From positions 1-64,000 of the forward strand of contig CAMEJJ010000011.1 in NCBI GenBank assembly GCA_945919795.1: a stretch of 64,000 nucleotides of DNA, written 5' to 3'. The DNA comes from an uncultured Lachnospiraceae bacterium. Its GTDB lineage: Bacteria; Bacillota; Clostridia; Lachnospirales; Lachnospiraceae. The first letter of the stretch is position 1, and each line of letters opens with the position of its first letter. The notes beneath the pieces were generated by a model, which was not told the origin of the DNA, did no database searches, and was given only the letters and a program-made list of their open reading frames with translations. A program made the position numbers and the translations under genes. This document shows, in pieces, positions 61,224 through 64,000 of this stretch.

Positions 61224-62069
61224 TCATTTCAATTTAGATTCTTTAAATACCTGCATCATCTCATTCGTCAGACTAAAATCATCCGGTTGCAAAACGATTT
61301 CGTCTTTTTTTACCCACTCTGCATATTTCAGTTCATTTTCGTCCATATGTATGTCACTGTCTCCATCCACGTCACAATAAAATCCCATCAAAATATCATT
61401 GGCAATTCCCCAAGGCTGTGATTTGTAATAACGAATATTTTTTACACGCAGTCCCGTCTCTTCCATGACTTCCCTTTCGACCGTTTCTTCTAACGTTTCC
61501 CCGATTTCCGTAAAACCGGCAACCAGCGCATTATGCTGATATCCACTCCGATAACGCGTAATTAACAACCGGTCATGATTGGTCACACCGACAATCACAG
61601 CAGGCATAATTCTGGGATAAGAAATATAATGACACGACTCACATTCCATGGCTCTTTCGTTTTTGGAATGTACCATTTTTTGTCCGCATCTTCCACAAAA
61701 ACAGGTATCCCGATACCAGTCTGACAAATGCTTGGCTGTCAGAGTTGCAAAAATACGGTATTTCGGACTTGTCCCTGAATGACGGACTTCTTTTACATCC
61801 ATATAGGCATATCCATCAGGCATCAGACAAACCTCACCATCATCCCGGTATAAGAAATACTTTTCTTTTTCCACAGAAAACAAATATTGATAGGATTTAT
61901 TTTCTCCCAGTTCTGATATCTTTGGAAAGTCCAAAACATACTCTTTCATTTTCGCGGCATGAACCAAAATCCGGTTCTGACTAATGCAGATTACCCTGTC
62001 ATCCCCCATCATTTTTACATCCGGATCATAGTGATTATTCAGTTTATAAGGAAAAATATCTTGAATCAT
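61224..62069 (-). CDS. nudC: NAD+ diphosphatase (NADH pyrophosphatase, Nudix)
   Basis: 281 aa. A zinc ribbon (C125, C128, C143, C146) precedes the Nudix box (residues 185-207: G-x5-E ... REVMEETG) in the order of NudC. The family hydrolyses NAD(H) and removes NAD caps from RNA. The SQPWGIANDILMGF segment after the box resembles the NudC SQPWPFPxS motif in weakened form. The ribosome binding site is AAGGAGCTGCC. Confidence 0.92.
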   Translation of the reverse strand: MIQDIFPYKLNNHYDPDVKMMGDDRVICISQNRILVHAAKMKEYVLDFPKISELGENKSYQYLFSVEKEKYFLYRDDGEVCLMPDGYAYMDVKEVRHSGTSPKYRIFATLTAKHLSDWYRDTCFCGRCGQKMVHSKNERAMECESCHYISYPRIMPAVIVGVTNHDRLLITRYRSGYQHNALVAGFTEIGETLEETVEREVMEETGLRVKNIRYYKSQPWGIANDILMGFYCDVDGDSDIHMDENELKYAEWVKKDEIVLQPDDFSLTNEMMQVFKESKLK

Positions 62070-62131
62070 GGCAGCTCCTTAATCATTACAATTTCGCAAC
62101 TATTCAAAGCCATTATACTGCATCTTATTCG

Positions 62132-62172
62132 AAAAAAAAACGAGTATTGTTATATATATCATAACAATACCC
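62132..62172 (-). terminator. Intrinsic terminator of the tail/baseplate operon
   Basis: A 12-bp stem (GGGTATTGTTAT/ATAACAATACTC with one G-U pair, 62142-62153 with 62161-62172) is followed on the minus strand by nine U. It ends the operon coming from the right edge. Confidence 0.88.
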
Positions 62173-62195
62173 ATTTTCGTTTCTTTGAAACTCTT

Positions 62196-63287
62196 CTAAC
62201 CCAGAATATGATTACTTCCCAGTTCAAATCCGGAAGCATCCGCAATCTTAGGTGTCGATAATACACTGTTTACATCTAAATAACAGTGTGTATCCATATT
62301 GTAGTTTTCTCTCAGATAAACCAAATGACAACGTACCCCTAAGGGTGTATATTCGGAAATCAATTTCATCAGTTCCGATTTGTCTGGCAGATTTTCCGGC
62401 TCATCATATACACAGTCTAACATCAGCGTAAATACAGATTCGTCTTTTCCGTACAATTTTTTATAATGGTCCAGATATTCCGAATTCTTCATCCATTCAT
62501 TCCATTTAAAGTTTTCAATTACTTTTGCCTGCTTTCCGTACACCAATGAAATGATTTTCTGTAATACATCCGTCGTTCCTTTTCCGCTTTGTATGGTCTG
62601 CAAATGTGCAATCAGATAACGTAACTGCTCCGGTGTGAATTTCTTTCCGTTTTCATCCAATCCTGTCCACTGGGCAAACAACGGAAGATTATTTTTATCA
62701 CAGCTTTCATAATCCAATTGTTTGGGAACTTCTTCAATCCGCTCTTCCAGATCCTCATACAGACTTTGCAAAACTGCCATGTATCTTTCAAAAAATGAAT
62801 TGGAATCTTCACGATATATTTCAGGAAGATAGTCAATAAAACTGCTCTTTGGAAATTCCACCGAAAATCCGTCAATCACAAAGCTACTTTCCATAGCTGC
62901 TGCCATCACACGAATGGCAACCCAAAGATACCTTCCCGAAAGGCTATGCAGTAAAATATCATCTGTATTTACACTTCTCTGATATGAAAATTTCTGCATA
63001 TAAGCAAGCTTATCCGCCATGGATACTTCTGAACTTTCCATAACGCCACTTTCATCTGTGTTACATGCCATTACCCATATTTCATATTTACATTTTTCAA
63101 ACTGACCATATAACTTCAGGCGATGAAATGTACTGTCTAAATCATCTGTATCAAATACCTGCGCGATATAGACAAAACTGCCACCACCTTTTCCGGTTAA
63201 CTGAAAAGAATTCGAAAATGATATTTTTTCTGTCTGTCCGTTTTTTAATGACAAATGAAAATAGTTTACCTTTTTTGTCTGCTGCAT
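62196..63287 (-). CDS. Phage tail protein I-like baseplate component
   Basis: 363 aa. A beta-rich N-terminal part (1-150) resembles a surface domain. Residues about 150-330 match the tail protein I pattern: FIDYLPEIYREDSNSFFERYMAVLQSLYEDLEERIEE, LPLFAQWTGLD, GTTDVLQKIISLVYG and ending YTPLGVRCHLVYL. In contractile injection systems (Afp/PVC/eCIS) this wedge protein follows baseplate J. The ribosome binding site is GAGGTTATTGT. It is the last gene of its operon. Confidence 0.8.
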   Translation of the reverse strand: MQQTKKVNYFHLSLKNGQTEKISFSNSFQLTGKGGGSFVYIAQVFDTDDLDSTFHRLKLYGQFEKCKYEIWVMACNTDESGVMESSEVSMADKLAYMQKFSYQRSVNTDDILLHSLSGRYLWVAIRVMAAAMESSFVIDGFSVEFPKSSFIDYLPEIYREDSNSFFERYMAVLQSLYEDLEERIEEVPKQLDYESCDKNNLPLFAQWTGLDENGKKFTPEQLRYLIAHLQTIQSGKGTTDVLQKIISLVYGKQAKVIENFKWNEWMKNSEYLDHYKKLYGKDESVFTLMLDCVYDEPENLPDKSELMKLISEYTPLGVRCHLVYLRENYNMDTHCYLDVNSVLSTPKIADASGFELGSNHILG

Positions 63288-63337
63288 ACAATAACCTCTT
63301 TAACGATTTCTTTCATCTGCAAATGCATAATGAAATC

Positions 63338-64000
63338 CTATAATACATAGTCGATATCCAGTTCCCTGATATAGCTTAACGCGTCCTTGTGCAAATGAAT
63401 ATCTCCGCGATTATTCTTTTCTGCCCCCTGACCAACTCTTTCCAAAGACAGAGATTCAATATATTTGACACCCTCTAAAGCATCCAGTTTGGTAAATACT
63501 CTTCCCAGAATAATGGAATGTCCAAAAGCATGTTTCTGCTTTTCATAAGATAGTTCCTCCTCCAGTACAGAAAGAATTGCCTGTTTGTCTGCTTCCGACC
63601 GATTATTAACATGTATTTTAGCATGCACTTCAATTCCGACATAAGAAGGTGATACAATCTGAATCTTTGTATTAATCAGCCGCAACGGCTCAATGTAATC
63701 AGAAATAATCTTTTTATAGCTTTCTGATAAGACCGGTGTCTTTTCCCGGCTATATGGTTTTACCACAACAACTTCATCACCTGTAACAGGCCGATTATGA
63801 AATTTTGCATATTCTTTATCCGGAATAACTGAAACCATATCAATCATCAGCCCCGGTGTATTTTTAATGGTATCGATATAATCCTGTTCGCTGACCAAAC
63901 GATTTTGTCTCAACAGCATATCCCGCAGTCTTTCCATCATTTCAGGAATAGACTCATCTGCTCTTCCTCCGGTTGCAGGCAGAGGATTGTACACACTTAG
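63338..64000 (-). CDS. Baseplate J-like protein, C-terminal part (runs off right edge)
   Basis: 220 codons, open to the edge. The GTG at 63994 cannot be the true start because the frame continues through it. It shows the signature of injection-system baseplate J proteins (YNPLPATGGRADES, then MLLRQNRLVSEQDYIDTI). The C-terminal domain (IGVEVHAKIHVNN...) resembles the baseplate J C-terminus. It ends 51 bp before the tail protein I gene. Confidence 0.82.
   Translation of the reverse strand, partial: LSVYNPLPATGGRADESIPEMMERLRDMLLRQNRLVSEQDYIDTIKNTPGLMIDMVSVIPDKEYAKFHNRPVTGDEVVVVKPYSREKTPVLSESYKKIISDYIEPLRLINTKIQIVSPSYVGIEVHAKIHVNNRSEADKQAILSVLEEELSYEKQKHAFGHSIILGRVFTKLDALEGVKYIESLSLERVGQGAEKNNRGDIHLHKDALSYIRELDIDYVL

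Noticed and set aside
1-64000. CRISPR array, tRNA or rRNA genes
   Set aside because: I saw no regularly spaced repeats of 24-40 bp and no tRNA cloverleaf or rRNA sequence. The tandem repeats present are short and mostly coding.
62196-64000. Prophage
   Set aside because: Only two baseplate-type genes are visible, the J signature is that of injection systems, and no integrase or attachment site lies on the left side. Upstream sequence is needed to exclude it fully.

Overview
The window looks like the chromosome of an anaerobic Firmicute of the Lachnospiraceae type (Roseburia/Butyrivibrio/Eubacterium relatives). The base composition is AT-rich, the genes carry GGAGG ribosome binding sites, promoters match TTGNNN-17-TATAAT, and the gene set includes a sodium-pump decarboxylase operon, a 2-hydroxyacyl-CoA dehydratase activase-like protein and era-yqzL-recO. 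This is inference; there is no rRNA gene to test it. Nearly all genes are on the minus strand.

Layout. 1-4.2 kb: the 5' end of a CHASE2 membrane protein, a secreted protein with five InlB/Flg_new-type repeats, and an unrecognised polytopic membrane protein. 4.3-9.7 kb: a five-gene operon with two carboxyltransferases (12S-like and 5S-like), a biotin carrier and the beta and gamma subunits of a sodium pump. 9.8-15.4 kb: scpA-scpB with a D-Ala-D-Ala carboxypeptidase, a metallophosphoesterase, a second carboxypeptidase, a 230-bp palindromic element and rpsU. 15.7-22.6 kb: alaS, glyQS, a lipoprotein and recO-yqzL-era. 22.7-27.8 kb: an M16 protease, an unknown protein, a truncated sigma-like protein and a rhomboid-like protein. 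28-32.3 kb: the only long plus-strand gene, the activase-like protein. 32.3-34.5 kb: a second palindromic element, a gene remnant, 11-bp phased repeats, galE and a zinc-motif protein. 34.8-39.8 kb: csoR-copA followed closely by a Y-family polymerase and yolD.

40-61 kb is devoted to signalling. A c-di-GMP-I riboswitch precedes a truncated membrane ORF. Two large hybrid histidine kinases follow, one ending in a DegV/FakB-like lipid-binding domain. Next come an MCP with almost no extracellular part, CheW, CheA, a CheY-like regulator, CheB and CheR, a response regulator with a degenerate HD-GYP domain, a PAS kinase, a VanW-family protein, an EAL phosphodiesterase and a stand-alone DegV protein. 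No flagellar gene is present in the window. 62.2-64 kb: the end of a contractile-injection or phage-tail-like operon (tail protein I and baseplate J) that runs off the right edge.

The strongest candidates for something undescribed are the kinase-receiver-DegV fusion attached to a chemosensory operon, the riboswitch in front of a gene stump, the Y-family polymerase inside a copper-regulated operon, the CopA whose C-terminal metal domain has its own ribosome binding site, a family of ATGATACC-headed intergenic repeats, and the injection-system genes at the edge.
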